Origin: an uncultured Marinobacter sp. | GTDB taxonomy: Bacteria > Pseudomonadota > Gammaproteobacteria > Pseudomonadales > Oleiphilaceae | DNA: 64,000 nucleotides | NCBI RefSeq assembly: GCF_946886895.1 | Contig: NZ_CAMPJO010000006.1 | Location: 191,872 to 255,871, forward strand | Direction: 5' to 3' | Shown here: in pieces, positions 17,958 to 26,511 of the stretch | Layout of the letters: the number at the start of each line of letters is the position of its first letter | Numbering within the stretch: position 1 is the first letter of the stretch | The notes under the pieces: model-generated | Told to the model about the DNA's origin: nothing | The model's database searches: none | What the model saw: only the letters and a program-made list of their open reading frames with translations | Position numbers and translations under genes: made by a program

Positions 17958-20252
17958 TCAGGCCCGTTTGCGTTGATGCTCCGGGCGCCAGACTTTGACA
18001 GTAACGGACTGGCCGTTCAAGACCGACGTGCCCACCAGTGGATCCACCTGTTCGTCGCTCAGCACATCGTTGATGCTGGCTCCGGCATGGGCGGTGGCAA
18101 ACCTCTGCCCGGTACCCTCCCGGTCATGGCCCCAGCCATGGGGTATCGACACAACGCCGGGCATGATGTCATCGGTCACCTCCACTGGTAACACGATGCG
18201 CCGGTCATCGGCGCGGATTTCGGCCGAGTCCCCGGCCTGAAGGCCGAGGTGGGTGGCGTCACTTGTGTGGATCATCAGGGTACAGCGGTCTTTGCCTTTC
18301 ACCAGGCGCTGGCTGTTGTGCATCCAGGAGTTGTTGCTGCGAAGGTGGCGTCGGCCGATCAGCAGCAGGCCGTCGGAAGGCTCTCGGGCCAACTGGTCAT
18401 GCAGGCGCTTCACATCCTCCAGATAGCGTCGGGGGGCCAGGTTGATCTTGCCATCGCGGGTATACAGCCGGTCTGGCAGCGAGGGCTGAAGCGGCCCCAG
18501 GTCCACGCCATTCGGGTTGTCTTTCAGGGCCCGGAGAGACAGTCCCTTGGGCAGTGCCTGCCAGTGTCGGTTCAGGGGGCTGAGTTTCGCCAGGCTCCGC
18601 AGCGGGTGGCGCTTGGGCAGGATGTCCATGGCCAGGTCGGTCAATGGCTGCAGGACACCGCGGGCGGGCCCGGCATCGGTGCCGTAGGGGCCGGACCGGA
18701 GCAGCAGATCGAGGATGGGGTCCGGCCCGACCTGTTTGAACGCCCGCCAGCCCAGTTCGGCCCGCATCGGAAGCCGGCCGCCACTGCGGTGCCGCTCCAG
18801 GCGGTGGGCCAGTTCCAGCAGAATCTGCCAGTCATGGCGGGTATCGGCACCCGGATCAAACAGGGCCTCGCTGTACTTGGCCGTGTTGCGCACCGCAAAC
18901 AGGCTGAAAATCAGATCGTAGTGGCTGCGCTCGAGGGCTGCGGTGGGCGGCAGGATGACGTCGGCATGGCGCGTGGTTTCATTCAGGTAGTAATCCACCG
19001 ATACCATGAAATCGAGTCCGCTCAGGGCATTTTCCAGGCGTCGACCGTTCGGGCTGGACAGCACCGGGTTACCTGCCACGGTGACGAAGGCCCGGATCTG
19101 TCCGTCGCCCGGCGTCAGGATTTCATCGGCCATGGTACTGGCCGGGTACTCGCCGGCAAATTCAGGCAGCCCCTTTACCCGGCTGTGGCGTTTGCCGAAA
19201 TGCCCGTTCTGGCCAGACATGGCGCCAAGCGCTACCAGATCAATGGCGGGCTGGGTAAACATCACGCCGCCAACGGTGTCCAGTTTGCCGGTCAGGATAT
19301 TCAGGCAGTAGGCCAGCCAGGTGGACAGGCCGCCGTAGGCCTGGGTGCTGGTGCCCATGCGAGTATAAAGCGCGGCCTTTGGGGTATGGGCCAGCTCACG
19401 GGCCAGCGCCCGTATGTTGTCGGCCTCAATGCCGGTATGCCGGCTGGCGGCTTCCGGCGTGAAGGCCAGGGCAGCCAGCCGTAACAGGTCCATGTCTTTC
19501 ACCAGTCGATCGGCCGGGCCCGGGTTCACCAGGTTCTCTTCAAAGAGCGTGTGCACCATCGCCATGAGCAAAAATGCATCGGTGCCGGGCCGGATGAAGT
19601 GAAACTCGTCCGCCAGCTTACCTGTCTCGGTGCGGCGAGGGTCCACCACGATCATTTTTCCGCCTCGCTGCTTCAGGCGTTTCACTCGCCCCCGAAAATC
19701 CGGCACCGTCATCAGGCTGCCATTGGAAGCCATCGGGTTGGCGCCAATGCACAGAAACAGGTCGGTACGGTCGATATCGGGAATGGGGAAAAGAATCTGG
19801 TGGCCAAACATCTCCAGGCTGGCCAGCATGTGGGGCAACTGGTCATTGGAGGTGGCAGAGAACCGGTTCTGGCTGCCAATGGCCCGCAGGAAGGGCATGG
19901 TGGCAACCAGTGAGCCGTGGTTATGAACGTTCGGGTTGCCAAGGTACACCCCGATACTGTTCCGGCCGTGTTCCTGGCGGGTGGCATGGAGTTTGTCCGC
20001 CACCAGGGTAAAGGCTTCCTCCCAGCCCATCTCCTGCCAGCCCTCGGCAGTTCTGCGCACGGGCTTACGCAGCCGGTCCGGATCCTCATGCAAATCTTGC
20101 AGGGCGACGGCTTTGGGGCAGATGTGGCCCTGGCTAAGTGGGTCGTCCTGATCTCCCCGAATGGCGGTAATCTGCCCCCCGCTGACCTCAATGGCAACGC
20201 CGCACATGGCCTCGCACAGGTGGCAGGTTCGGTAATGGGTGCCGTTTTCCAT
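17958..20252 (-). CDS. Molybdopterin-dependent oxidoreductase (formate dehydrogenase/NapA-like)
   Basis: A 764-residue catalytic subunit of the DMSO-reductase superfamily. The N-terminal [4Fe-4S] site is CHLCEAMCG (Cys 10, 13, 17) plus HICPK. The molybdopterin-binding parts include YLGNPNVHNHG, CIGANPMASNGS and VVDPRRTETGKLADE, and the C-terminal molydop-binding domain has LLIGRRHLRSNNSWMHN and IPHGWGHDREG. No electron-transfer subunit or Tat signal peptide is seen, which suggests a cytoplasmic enzyme acting with an outside partner. The substrate cannot be named. Confidence 0.9.
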   Translation of the reverse strand: MENGTHYRTCHLCEAMCGVAIEVSGGQITAIRGDQDDPLSQGHICPKAVALQDLHEDPDRLRKPVRRTAEGWQEMGWEEAFTLVADKLHATRQEHGRNSIGVYLGNPNVHNHGSLVATMPFLRAIGSQNRFSATSNDQLPHMLASLEMFGHQILFPIPDIDRTDLFLCIGANPMASNGSLMTVPDFRGRVKRLKQRGGKMIVVDPRRTETGKLADEFHFIRPGTDAFLLMAMVHTLFEENLVNPGPADRLVKDMDLLRLAALAFTPEAASRHTGIEADNIRALARELAHTPKAALYTRMGTSTQAYGGLSTWLAYCLNILTGKLDTVGGVMFTQPAIDLVALGAMSGQNGHFGKRHSRVKGLPEFAGEYPASTMADEILTPGDGQIRAFVTVAGNPVLSSPNGRRLENALSGLDFMVSVDYYLNETTRHADVILPPTAALERSHYDLIFSLFAVRNTAKYSEALFDPGADTRHDWQILLELAHRLERHRSGGRLPMRAELGWRAFKQVGPDPILDLLLRSGPYGTDAGPARGVLQPLTDLAMDILPKRHPLRSLAKLSPLNRHWQALPKGLSLRALKDNPNGVDLGPLQPSLPDRLYTRDGKINLAPRRYLEDVKRLHDQLAREPSDGLLLIGRRHLRSNNSWMHNSQRLVKGKDRCTLMIHTSDATHLGLQAGDSAEIRADDRRIVLPVEVTDDIMPGVVSIPHGWGHDREGTGQRFATAHAGASINDVLSDEQVDPLVGTSVLNGQSVTVKVWRPEHQRKRA

Positions 20253-20367
20253 GGGGACTGTCTCCGGGTTGGTTTTAATCTGGTCACGCCGCTTGAAGTT
20301 TCATTGTGCAACCAGATTAGCAGGAATTGATCATCGGGGGGAAATAACGGATCGGCCTTTCAGGTAC

Positions 20368-20397
20368 AAAAAAAGGGCCAGCCCGGCGGGCTGGCCC
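20368..20397 (-). terminator. Rho-independent terminator of the lipoprotein gene
   Basis: On the minus strand a perfect 10-bp GC-rich stem (20397-20388 with 20384-20375) is followed by seven U, starting about 20 bp after the stop of the Ig-like lipoprotein gene. Confidence 0.9.
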
Positions 20398-20417
20398 TGG
20401 TGCCAGGAAGACGCTGG

Positions 20418-23400
20418 CTATTGCACGGCGGGGATCTCCTTGATGGGGTTGGAGATGAAGTTGAGGTAAGCGCCGTTGTCGGGTATCTGCAGCGGTATGG
20501 TGACCGTCACAATCCCGAAACTGACGGCATTGACCTCAATATCCTCGGCGACGAGGTTACGCTGTTCAATCTGCATGCGACCATCGTCAAAGAAGGTGAT
20601 CGGTCCTTCCAGCTGAAGTTGCAAAGGTTTGCTATACACATCATGGCTGCTGACGCCGGACAGGTTGGGGGCATCCAGCGTGAGATTTGCCACCGTACGG
20701 AACACGGGTCCACCGTTGGCACCTTCGGCAATAATGCCCTCAACAAGCCCCAGGGGGTTACCGGGCGTGGGCTCTCCATAGGTCATGCGCAGGATCTGTG
20801 TGCCTGTTTCCGAGGTAATGTCGGAGCCAAACAGCAGGTTGGGGCTTACTATAACCGTGGCCGATGATGTGGCAAGGAGTGTCGGATACAGGAGGACCCT
20901 CACACCGATGTTGTTGCCGTTTTCGTCAAACGCGGGGCCTATGACTTCTGTATCCAGCCCGTACGTCTGGTAGATGAATTTGTTCTCCGGGCAATCCGCA
21001 TTGTCCGGGGAGCAGCCAACCCGGGCCGGTCCCTGGCTGCTTTCGCCATTAACAACCATCAGTTTCGTGGAGTTGGCAGAGGGGAGGAAACCTCCGTTTG
21101 CTGCATCTGGCTCGTGGTCAAACGGTTCGAGGCAAGTGGTGCCTCCCGGCGTAGCGCAGTCGACCACATAGTTTGAATTGGTGTCCCTGATCGGCAAATT
21201 GCGCAGCGGAGTAAAAACGCTTGTCTGCGGTTCCGTGCCGGTGAAATATATCGTCAGGTTCGGGCCGCCGATATCGGAGGGGTCCACCAGAAGATCGGTT
21301 TGCAGTGGCAGGCTTTCTTCGGAGCAGACATAGTTGCCCGTGCTGCAGTCGCCGTTGGTTGCTGATTTCATGGTATACCGGTACAGGCTGCCCGCTTCCC
21401 AGGGTTGGTCCGGATAAAAACGGATTCTCTGGTTACTTTTCTCAAGGCGCCCGCTGATAACCTGTTCTGAGCCAATAGTGGCCGGCGCCGCCGGGTCTGC
21501 AACTTTCTCCACCACAAAACTGCTGGGATTGATGGTATCGAGCGCCATCGACTGCGAAAACTGGACCACGATCGGTCGGTCCGTAGGCAGCGTCGTGACG
21601 GGTAACTGGTCTCTCACAGTTCCCGAGGGAGCCGCGTCCACGCACACGCCATGACTGCCGTTGACCAGGTCCTGATTCCGGGTAACGCATGGGAATCCAG
21701 GATAGGTGGTCAGCGCAATGGGCGAGACAAAGGCTGCTTCCGTGCCGTCCCTGAGAGCTGGCAGGGCGAAGGTCAGTGTCTGCGACATGGCCTCGTTGCC
21801 GGCCAGGTCGGTCAGCGTGCTGTTGATCTGGACCGAATACTCCACGCCATGCTTCAGGCCGCCGGCAGGGTTGAGTGCCACTGCAGTGCCATCCAGTGTT
21901 GATTTGAGGTTTTCCGGAGTAACGACGGTGTTGCCCTCAAAAAGGGTAAACCCGTCAGCAATGGTCTGGCGGTCCAGCGGCTCATCAAAATTCAGCACAA
22001 TCGGATCCCCCGGGCGCTGCATCTGGTCCCGGTTTCCGGGCGCGGCGCTGTCCGGGCCTGGCATCCAGCTCACCAGTTGCGGGCTGGTGGTGTCCAGTTC
22101 CCGCAGCTTTTCCGCGTCCAGCACCGAGTCGGCGTCGGTGGCAGCCTCAATCCGGAACGCGATGGTGGCATCGGTGTACTCCTGGCCCAGAAGCTCAGGT
22201 TCGACGATGCCGATGGCATCGATGGTCAGCACTCCGTCTTCAACAATAGCGATACCGCTGAGCTCTACCCCGAGCAGGTCCTGTGAAAGGGAAGCGTTGG
22301 GCTGGGCCTCTTCGGTGTTCATCGACACATCCATGAACAGCTTGACGTGCCTGGGCGCGTTGATGTCATCGGTGTAGGGATTGGGGCTCAGGTAACCGGT
22401 GGCATCGGAGATCATGGTGACCTTGATGTCACCGGTGGTCTGGGGCTGGCCGGTTTCGGCATTGAGGATCGGCACCGTACCATTGACCTTCACCTCCAGG
22501 CTGCTGCTGGTGAGCTTGCTGCCTTTCGGGATTCTCAGGGGCAGGGGCTCGTCCGCTTCGAAGGCGGGCGCGTAGGCCAGCTCGGCAAACAGGCCGCCGG
22601 TCTGCTGGGATGGGCCAGCGGTGCCCTGCAAGACGGAGTTCAGGGTGACGCCGTTGATGATCTGGCCGTTCAGGCGGGATTTTCGGGCCTCCGCTGAAGG
22701 CTCACCCGCCAGCAGGCCAGAGTCGATCACTTCCTGGAACAACACCACGGTCGGGCCGGTTTCACGGGGCGTGAAGGACTGCGAGTAGTCCAGTGTCGCG
22801 CCGGTGCTGGTCAGGCTGGGCAGGCCCTGGAGTCGCAGGGTGTAGGTTTCGTCCGTCGCCAGTTCGTCTTCCTTTGAACCGCAGAGGGCTTGGGTGTCCA
22901 CGGTGCAGGGGTCCACGGTGATTTGTCGACCGTCGACGATCACCGTCGCGGGTACCGGCTCGCCGGCTTCGTTTTCCAGGGTGACCTGGCCACCCATGGC
23001 CCGCCAGTCCGGGTGCACCGGCTGGGTCAGGGTCAGGCGGAACGTGGAGAAATCCATGGGCTGGAACCGGCCATCCGGCGATGGAATCATTTCGACGACG
23101 GTAAAGTCGTCGCTCAGGTTATCCAGCCCGGCGATGCCACTGAAGTCCGCCCGTGTCGCGAACTGGATGCCGTCGGCGCCGGCAGCGTTGGGGGTGGTGA
23201 TTTCCCGGGCACCCTTCGCAAGCAGCGGGTCGGTGAAGGAAACGGTAAAGTCGGTGCCGGTGTGCAATTCGGCCGCAGGTGTGAGTACCAGGCCCCGGCT
23301 CTCATCCACCTTGGTTACGGTAAAGGCGACCGGCGTAGTGCCATCGGTTACCAGAATCTTGTTCTGAAGATCGGTTTCCGACTCTGTGATGGCATGGGAG

Positions 23401-23567
23401 AACCGGATTACGATGTCGGCAGTGGGGCTGATGCCTCGCTGGCCGTCCGCCGGATAGGAATAGACCACCGAGCCGGGCGCGGCCGGTTCGTTGACTGTTT
23501 GTTGTTCACCACCGCAGGCTGCCAGCAGCAGGGCAGGAACGAATGCCAGGGTCTTGTTGTATTTCAT
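20418..23567 (-). CDS. Large Ig-like (Big_5 repeat) lipoprotein
   Basis: A 1049-residue secreted lipoprotein. The signal peptide ends in the lipobox LLAAC, so Cys18 is expected to be lipidated. Big_5-type Ig-like domains recur: YPADGQRGISPTADIVIRF (about residues 39-57), the PTLTQPV region near 180, MQRPGDPIVLNFDEPLDRQT (about 515) and LPTDRPIVVQFSQSMALDT (about 660). The C-terminal 350 residues differ and contain several Cys pairs. It lies 13 bp downstream of a FadL-type porin, with which it probably forms an operon. A surface or periplasmic partner of the porin is inferred. Confidence 0.8.
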   Translation of the reverse strand: MKYNKTLAFVPALLLAACGGEQQTVNEPAAPGSVVYSYPADGQRGISPTADIVIRFSHAITESETDLQNKILVTDGTTPVAFTVTKVDESRGLVLTPAAELHTGTDFTVSFTDPLLAKGAREITTPNAAGADGIQFATRADFSGIAGLDNLSDDFTVVEMIPSPDGRFQPMDFSTFRLTLTQPVHPDWRAMGGQVTLENEAGEPVPATVIVDGRQITVDPCTVDTQALCGSKEDELATDETYTLRLQGLPSLTSTGATLDYSQSFTPRETGPTVVLFQEVIDSGLLAGEPSAEARKSRLNGQIINGVTLNSVLQGTAGPSQQTGGLFAELAYAPAFEADEPLPLRIPKGSKLTSSSLEVKVNGTVPILNAETGQPQTTGDIKVTMISDATGYLSPNPYTDDINAPRHVKLFMDVSMNTEEAQPNASLSQDLLGVELSGIAIVEDGVLTIDAIGIVEPELLGQEYTDATIAFRIEAATDADSVLDAEKLRELDTTSPQLVSWMPGPDSAAPGNRDQMQRPGDPIVLNFDEPLDRQTIADGFTLFEGNTVVTPENLKSTLDGTAVALNPAGGLKHGVEYSVQINSTLTDLAGNEAMSQTLTFALPALRDGTEAAFVSPIALTTYPGFPCVTRNQDLVNGSHGVCVDAAPSGTVRDQLPVTTLPTDRPIVVQFSQSMALDTINPSSFVVEKVADPAAPATIGSEQVISGRLEKSNQRIRFYPDQPWEAGSLYRYTMKSATNGDCSTGNYVCSEESLPLQTDLLVDPSDIGGPNLTIYFTGTEPQTSVFTPLRNLPIRDTNSNYVVDCATPGGTTCLEPFDHEPDAANGGFLPSANSTKLMVVNGESSQGPARVGCSPDNADCPENKFIYQTYGLDTEVIGPAFDENGNNIGVRVLLYPTLLATSSATVIVSPNLLFGSDITSETGTQILRMTYGEPTPGNPLGLVEGIIAEGANGGPVFRTVANLTLDAPNLSGVSSHDVYSKPLQLQLEGPITFFDDGRMQIEQRNLVAEDIEVNAVSFGIVTVTIPLQIPDNGAYLNFISNPIKEIPAVQ

Positions 23568-23580
23568 GGCTAACCTCTCC

Positions 23581-24918
23581 TCAGAACTTCAGGGTGATGG
23601 AGCCGCTGATGACGTGAACGTCGCCGTCCGCCGTTACGTCGGTTTCGTTGCCCTCGTAATCCACCAGCGTGAAGTCGCGTTCCTGCAATTGCTGGTACTG
23701 GTAGCCAATATCCAGGCGTACCGGATAGGCGAGAAGACGGGTGCGGGTGTAGGTGGCGCTGAGGCCCAGCCCGACCACAATCTTGTCGGTATCGAGGTAG
23801 TTGATTTCCGGATTACGGGTGGACTTGAGCGGTGACTCCTCATAGGCAACCCCGGTGCGCAGGGCAAAGTGCTCACTGAGGGTGTACTCCGCACCGATCC
23901 GCGGTATCAGGATGTCATCGAACTCAATCCGGCTGGCGGCGGCCACGGACTCTTGATCCTTGATGGTGTCGTTGGCGAACTGGTCTTCCAGTTCCGACCA
24001 GTTCTGCTGCTCCACGCTGCCACCGATGCGCCAGCCGTCGGTTTTGTACTGGATCCCCACCCCGAAGGTTTCCGGCTGGAAGGAGTCAATGGTAGATACC
24101 GCGAGGCTCAGGCCGGGGTCGGGGATGGTCTGAGTGACAACAATGTTGGAATTTACCGTGGTTGAAGCTGATGACTTGGTGCGGTAAGTGAACGCCGTCT
24201 CCCAGCCCTGGAGGAAGCAATCACTTTCCGGGCAAAAAGTGCTGCCCAGATCGATGGTGGTGCCAAGAATGGACTTCAGCGAGGGCTCCGCGTTGACCGA
24301 CAGTTGCTCCCGGCTGGTTTCACCACCGAGGGTCGAGACCGCCTCGAGTCTGGCGGTGGCATCCAGGGTGACGCGCACTGAGGCACCCACCGAAATACCC
24401 CGCCAGAGCGGTGTGGCACCGCCAATGTTCAGGAACAGGGGCTCCTTGCCGTACTGGAGAAACTGGCCACTTTCCGTGGTCTGGGAATTGAAGGCCAGCA
24501 TCTCCTTGCCGTATTTCTCAACGCCGGCGATGAAGCCGAGATAAATCGGATGATCGAAACGGGTGAGGGAACCCAGGTTGGTTTTCATGCCGATCAGCAC
24601 GTGCTGGCTCGGTGAGTTGGCCAGGATATCGCCGTTGGCGTTTGGGTTTGCCGACCGAAGCTCCTGTTCCGCGTGCAACAGCCCGGTGGTCAGCTCGCCA
24701 CGCTCATCGGCAGTGAGGTAGGCCGGGTTGTAGTAGGTGGCGGACACCTGACTGTTAAACATGGAAAGCGACTGGGCCGTGGCGACGTCAACCGGCATAA
24801 CGCCGTAGGTGGTACCAATATTGCCCATGCTGGCAGACGCTGGAGCGGTGGCAAGGACGGATGCGACAGCGGTGGAAAGGGACATGGCCCGTACTGAGAA
24901 CCGGGAGATGGAAACCAT
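23581..24918 (-). CDS. OmpP1/FadL-family outer-membrane transport protein
   Basis: About 445 residues with an N-terminal signal peptide (MVSISRFSVRAMSLSTAVAS, cleavage after ASA). FadL-like features include the mature N-terminus, then ATYYNPAYLTADERGELTTG, which matches the NPA motif of FadL relatives, and amphipathic beta strands ending in the aromatic C-terminus ISGSITLKF. The family takes up hydrophobic compounds such as long-chain fatty acids or hydrocarbons. Start 24918 was chosen because GGAG lies just upstream and it begins the signal peptide. Directly followed by the Ig-like lipoprotein gene. Confidence 0.85.
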   Translation of the reverse strand: MVSISRFSVRAMSLSTAVASVLATAPASASMGNIGTTYGVMPVDVATAQSLSMFNSQVSATYYNPAYLTADERGELTTGLLHAEQELRSANPNANGDILANSPSQHVLIGMKTNLGSLTRFDHPIYLGFIAGVEKYGKEMLAFNSQTTESGQFLQYGKEPLFLNIGGATPLWRGISVGASVRVTLDATARLEAVSTLGGETSREQLSVNAEPSLKSILGTTIDLGSTFCPESDCFLQGWETAFTYRTKSSASTTVNSNIVVTQTIPDPGLSLAVSTIDSFQPETFGVGIQYKTDGWRIGGSVEQQNWSELEDQFANDTIKDQESVAAASRIEFDDILIPRIGAEYTLSEHFALRTGVAYEESPLKSTRNPEINYLDTDKIVVGLGLSATYTRTRLLAYPVRLDIGYQYQQLQERDFTLVDYEGNETDVTADGDVHVISGSITLKF

Positions 24919-25273
24919 TGATACACTCCATAATGTCATTGTTTTTCTTCCCCGGCCGGGCATGCGGATGACAGCCCGGCTGGTTCATTCGTTCAGGATT
25001 CAGTGTATGCGGCTTGTCTTATCGGGACTTTGGCTGTTTTGACAGGGAATCCTGTCGGTAAAACCACGTAGGCGGTTACGTCAGTTAAAAGTAAACGAAA
25101 TACATCGGGTTATCACGGGCAGCCAGGTTTCATTTAATGGCGCGCGTGAGCCAACGGATGTTCACTGAATGCGTAAAGAAGACCGACACAACGAATTGAG
25201 ACGGTTAACACGCTGATGTATTGAGAAAACGCAAAGCCAATAACAGGCCTGCCTGCTGCCGTTGATTGTGGTG

Positions 25274-25290
25274 TGTCGAAAAAGTTTACA
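25274..25290. promoter_or_regulatory. Dyad resembling an activator site upstream of the PEP-CTERM gene
   Basis: The sequence TGTCGAAAAAGTTTACA is an imperfect palindrome (TGTCGA and TTTACA arms). It lies about 75 bp upstream of the putative sigma-54 -24 element, a normal place for an enhancer-binding protein. A PrsR-type regulator is a candidate by analogy with other PEP-CTERM systems; this is inference. Confidence 0.4.
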
Positions 25291-25365
25291 GTGGGCCGCC
25301 CTCCTGTGTGAATAGCCGAATAGAGAGACGCTCCATCTTCTTGTAATGGCGGCGGAAAAGATATT

Positions 25366-25381
25366 TGGCCTGATAGATGCT
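25366..25381 (+). promoter_or_regulatory. Candidate sigma-54 promoter of the PEP-CTERM gene
   Basis: GG at 25367-25368 and GC at 25379-25380 are separated by exactly 10 bp, which is the essential sigma-54 spacing (TGG-N10-GC). The other consensus bases match only partly (TGGCCT...ATGCT). It would give a leader of about 125 bases. Confidence 0.4.
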
Positions 25382-25520
25382 CGGGTATACGGGCTAGTGG
25401 TGGGCTCCAGTCAGTAACCGATCCGGTTGTGGTTAAGGAAAGCCGCCTGGCAGAACCTGCAGGCTGGTATCAATGAGTCAATTGTAACGTGCAGGCGTTG
25501 TGATTGAGGGAGTTAAGGAC

Positions 25521-26069
25521 ATGAAGGGAATGTTAGCGTCTCTGGTATTTGCAGTCTCTCTTTTCGCAGCCGGAACGGCGTCTGCGAATTTTATTGGTGG
25601 TGTGGCTGTTGGTAGCGTAGACACGTTGCTGGGGGAGACCAGTGACCTCAATTCGCTTGGGGCGTGTGGCAGTGGTAACAGCCCGGCCGTTGAGCTTTGC
25701 TGGATCAATAAGGTCCTGGCACCGACGACGACAACTTACAATGAGGGCGATAAAGTTGAAGATGTCGCCTACCAGCTTCTGGATGGCAGCTCGTCCCTGA
25801 TTGGTTTTGCGCTGGCTGGTCAGACCGAGTACTTCTTCATCAAGAACGCCAACTGGTATGGGTTGTTCCAGAATAACGACAGCTTCGATTGGGCTGTCAT
25901 CGATACAGACCAGATTGCGTCGGGCTTCAACCTGCCAACCGATGGCTACACCATTAGCCATATTGCTCCCATCGGGGGAAGCGTGGATGTACCCGAACCG
26001 GGCAGTCTCGCCCTGTTGGGCCTTGGCCTGGCCGCAGTGGGATTTTGCAGGAAGCTTCGGAGGTCCTGA
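25521..26069 (+). CDS. PEP-CTERM sorting-signal protein
   Basis: A secreted protein of 182 residues. Signal peptide MKGMLASLVFAVSLFAAGTA is followed by SAN. The C-terminus is the classic PEP-CTERM tripartite signal: VPEPGSLALLGLGLAAVGF plus a basic tail CRKLRRS. Such proteins are processed by exosortase (EpsH/XrtA type) and are usually linked to exopolysaccharide and floc or biofilm formation. No exosortase gene lies in the window. The mature middle part has one Cys pair and no domain recognised. ATG 25521 has AAGGA nearby and starts the signal peptide; a GTG at 25500 is also in frame. Confidence 0.85.
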   Translation: MKGMLASLVFAVSLFAAGTASANFIGGVAVGSVDTLLGETSDLNSLGACGSGNSPAVELCWINKVLAPTTTTYNEGDKVEDVAYQLLDGSSSLIGFALAGQTEYFFIKNANWYGLFQNNDSFDWAVIDTDQIASGFNLPTDGYTISHIAPIGGSVDVPEPGSLALLGLGLAAVGFCRKLRRS

Positions 26070-26097
26070 CTGCCAGACAAACGCGGTGTTATTGGAT

Positions 26098-26130
26098 AAA
26101 AAAAGCCCCGGATTTTCCGGGGCTTTTTTT
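26098..26130 (+). terminator. Rho-independent terminator after the PEP-CTERM gene
   Basis: An A-rich left flank, a stem of AGCCCCGGA/TCCGGGGCT with a three-T loop, and a run of seven T. It is symmetrical enough to work in both directions, and marks the end of the core-genome part of the window. Confidence 0.9.
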
Positions 26131-26511
26131 GCGCCGGCTGACGGGTTTGAGACTCGGGAGGGTTCTGGTACTGCAACCATAAAGTGGCCGCGCTTTGTAA
26201 TCATAAATTGGCCGAACCTAAACAAAAGCGAACATTCGAGTCAGGGTTTTCCTCCAGAGCCTGCAGGCCAATAACAGCCATTTCATCCAGTGTGATTGGC
26301 GGACCAAGTTGCGGAACCTATGTGATTACACGGCAGAGATCGCCATGCTCGACTAAGCTATTGTTTTATCGATTTATGTGCAGGGCAATTGATGATTCAG
26401 AGTTAGTAACACCCACGCAGGCCAATTTCTGCGATGATAAAACGCGCTGTGTTAATTGCCGCTAAGCAAATTGAGGTAGACGCCTCGTATTCCTTTGACA
26501 GCTGATTTGGT
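26131..26511. other. Intergenic junction between core and accessory DNA
   Basis: No intact gene. It contains two direct 12-bp repeats differing at one base (CATAAAGTGGCC at 26178-26189 and CATAAATTGGCC at 26202-26213), which resemble the multiple terminal repeats of IS21-type elements. On the minus strand a 37-codon open stretch ends at 26216 and could be a gene fragment. Base composition changes here from GC-rich to more AT-rich. Confidence 0.4.
26178..26213. repeat. Two near-identical 12-bp repeats, possible IS end remnant
   Basis: CATAAAGTGGCC and CATAAATTGGCC are spaced by 12 bp. Tandem terminal repeats of this type are known from IS21-family ends. No transposase gene of that family is next to them, so an old remnant is the likeliest reading. 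Confidence 0.35.

Larger units (their letters stand above)
24919..25520. other. Intergenic region between the FadL operon and the PEP-CTERM gene
   Basis: About 600 bp with no convincing gene. It must hold the promoter of the FadL/lipoprotein operon on the left. On the right are a dyad at 25274-25290 and a sigma-54-like promoter at 25366-25381, listed separately. The rest shows nothing recognisable. Confidence 0.6.

Noticed and set aside
18249..19484. 411-codon plus-strand ORF
   Set aside because: Antisense of the molybdopterin oxidoreductase gene; no family features.
25450..25465. TGGCAGAACCTGCA as a sigma-54 promoter
   Set aside because: Only 8 bp between GG and GC instead of the strict 10.
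25533..26225. 230-codon minus-strand ORF
   Set aside because: Antisense of the PEP-CTERM gene, whose signal peptide and sorting signal are clear.
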